Positions 5,717-6,043 of a stretch of DNA of 6,043 nucleotides are shown here, in pieces. Position numbers and translations under genes: made by a program. The notes under the pieces were generated by a model. That model was not told where the DNA came from. It searched no databases and saw only the letters and a list, made by a program, of their open reading frames with translations. This DNA comes from Candidatus Bathyarchaeota archaeon (GTDB taxonomy: Archaea > Thermoproteota > CALKCG01 > B24 > JAGTQN01): positions 1-6,043 of the forward strand of contig JAGTQN010000099.1 in the NCBI GenBank assembly GCA_018396395.1. The letters run 5' to 3'. Position 1 is the stretch's first letter. Each line of letters starts with the position of its first letter.

Positions 5717-5934
5717 CGCCTATCCGAAAAGAAAACAAGGAAATTCTTCTCGCCTTCCATATTTGCTTTGCGCATCAAAGCCTTAGACCGATTGATGACC
5801 ATAAAGGTCCATCCAACTGTTAATCATTTGCTTCCTTATTCGCTTCCTTCCCCTTTCAGCCTTTTCTATACCCATTATCCATTAGCACATTTTGCCTATG
5901 AAGATAAGCTCTGAGATGAAAATCCTGAAGTTTT

Positions 5935-5950
5935 GAAAATACTTAAATTG
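5935..5950 (+). promoter_or_regulatory. TATA/BRE-like promoter of the RNA at the right edge
   Basis: The stretch gaaaatacttaaattg joins a purine-rich BRE-like segment to a good TATA core (cttaaatt, 5942-5949). The core centre is about 26-27 bases before G5972, the first base of the tRNA-like sequence, which is the textbook archaeal TATA-to-start distance. No protein frame begins just downstream, which points to a stable RNA. Confidence 0.5.
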
Positions 5951-5971
5951 AGTTATTATTTTTGAGAGAAT

Positions 5972-6043
5972 GGGCCCGTAGCGTAGAGGAATGGGAGCGA
6001 GAAGGAAAGAAAAAAGAAAAAAAGGTTAATCTCCCGTCCACGT
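5972..6043 (+). tRNA. Partial tRNA-like or other stable RNA, cut by the window end
   Basis: The first bases resemble the 5' side of an archaeal tRNA: a GC-rich seven-base acceptor strand GGGCCCG (5972-5978), T8-A9, a D-arm start GC, a GG pair in the loop, and GAGCG (5995-5999) closing the arm. The D-stem is poor (G12/A23 mismatch and a T/G pair), and what follows cannot form an anticodon arm, because 6000-6024 is all purine. The RNA would need an intron at a non-standard site, be a split-tRNA 5' half, or not be a tRNA. The same bases can instead fold into a long hairpin: 5981-5984 with 6040-6043, 5988-5990 with 6037-6039, and 5992-5997 with 6031-6036. The acceptor 3' strand (CGGGCCC) would lie beyond the window. 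The promoter spacing supports a real RNA gene; its identity is uncertain. Confidence 0.33.

Noticed and set aside
5527..5914. Two overlapping + strand frames (5527-5823 and 5681-5914) across the LarA-like start
   Set aside because: The first overlaps the conserved N-terminus of the LarA-like gene in antisense; neither shows a family pattern or initiation signals.
5898..5927. ATGAAGA ... CTGA ... CTGA, resembling C/D-box order
   Set aside because: The segments between boxes are only about five to nine bases, too short for guide sequences.

Overview
The window looks archaeal, most likely from a thermophilic member of the Thermoproteota or a related lineage. The evidence is a set of AT-rich TATA/BRE-like elements roughly 20-45 bases before gene starts, probable leaderless or short-leader genes, a TTG start, a GAGGTGAT-type ribosome binding site, and a tungsten-enzyme (AOR) gene pair. 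The exact lineage cannot be fixed from these genes alone.

Layout from left to right: (1) 60-731 (+), an unrecognised protein with an N-terminal coiled coil, a Pro-rich linker and a C-terminal globular domain. (2) 901-1413 (+), a DJ-1/PfpI-fold protein that has lost the catalytic Cys and Glu. (3) 1414-1809, a 396-base gap holding two TATA-like elements on the + strand, a T-rich tract and a possible 11-codon leader ORF. (4) 1810-2304 and 2304-4190 (+), a coupled two-gene operon. It encodes a 16-cysteine polyferredoxin (four [4Fe-4S] clusters) and an aldehyde ferredoxin oxidoreductase family tungsto-pterin enzyme. (5) 4191-4363, a convergent gap with six perfect AGGAT repeats. (6) 5716-4364 (-), a LarA-family (DUF2088) protein. 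(7) 5717-6043, a gap and then a promoter with canonical spacing in front of a tRNA-like RNA 5' end. That RNA is cut by the window edge and can fold into a long hairpin with an almost all-purine loop.

Functional picture: the core is the tungsten oxidoreductase with its electron-transfer subunit. It probably oxidises an aldehyde to an acid, or runs in reverse, and passes electrons through the polyferredoxin to a soluble carrier. The LarA-like protein is a candidate 2-hydroxyacid racemase or epimerase using the nickel-pincer cofactor. It is transcribed convergently, so a shared pathway is only a guess. No tungstopterin or nickel-pincer synthesis genes are present. No CRISPR, insertion sequence or obvious novel multi-gene system is visible. 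The least explained items are the RNA at the right edge, the promoter with no gene behind it near 1604, the catalytically stripped DJ-1 protein and the first gene.
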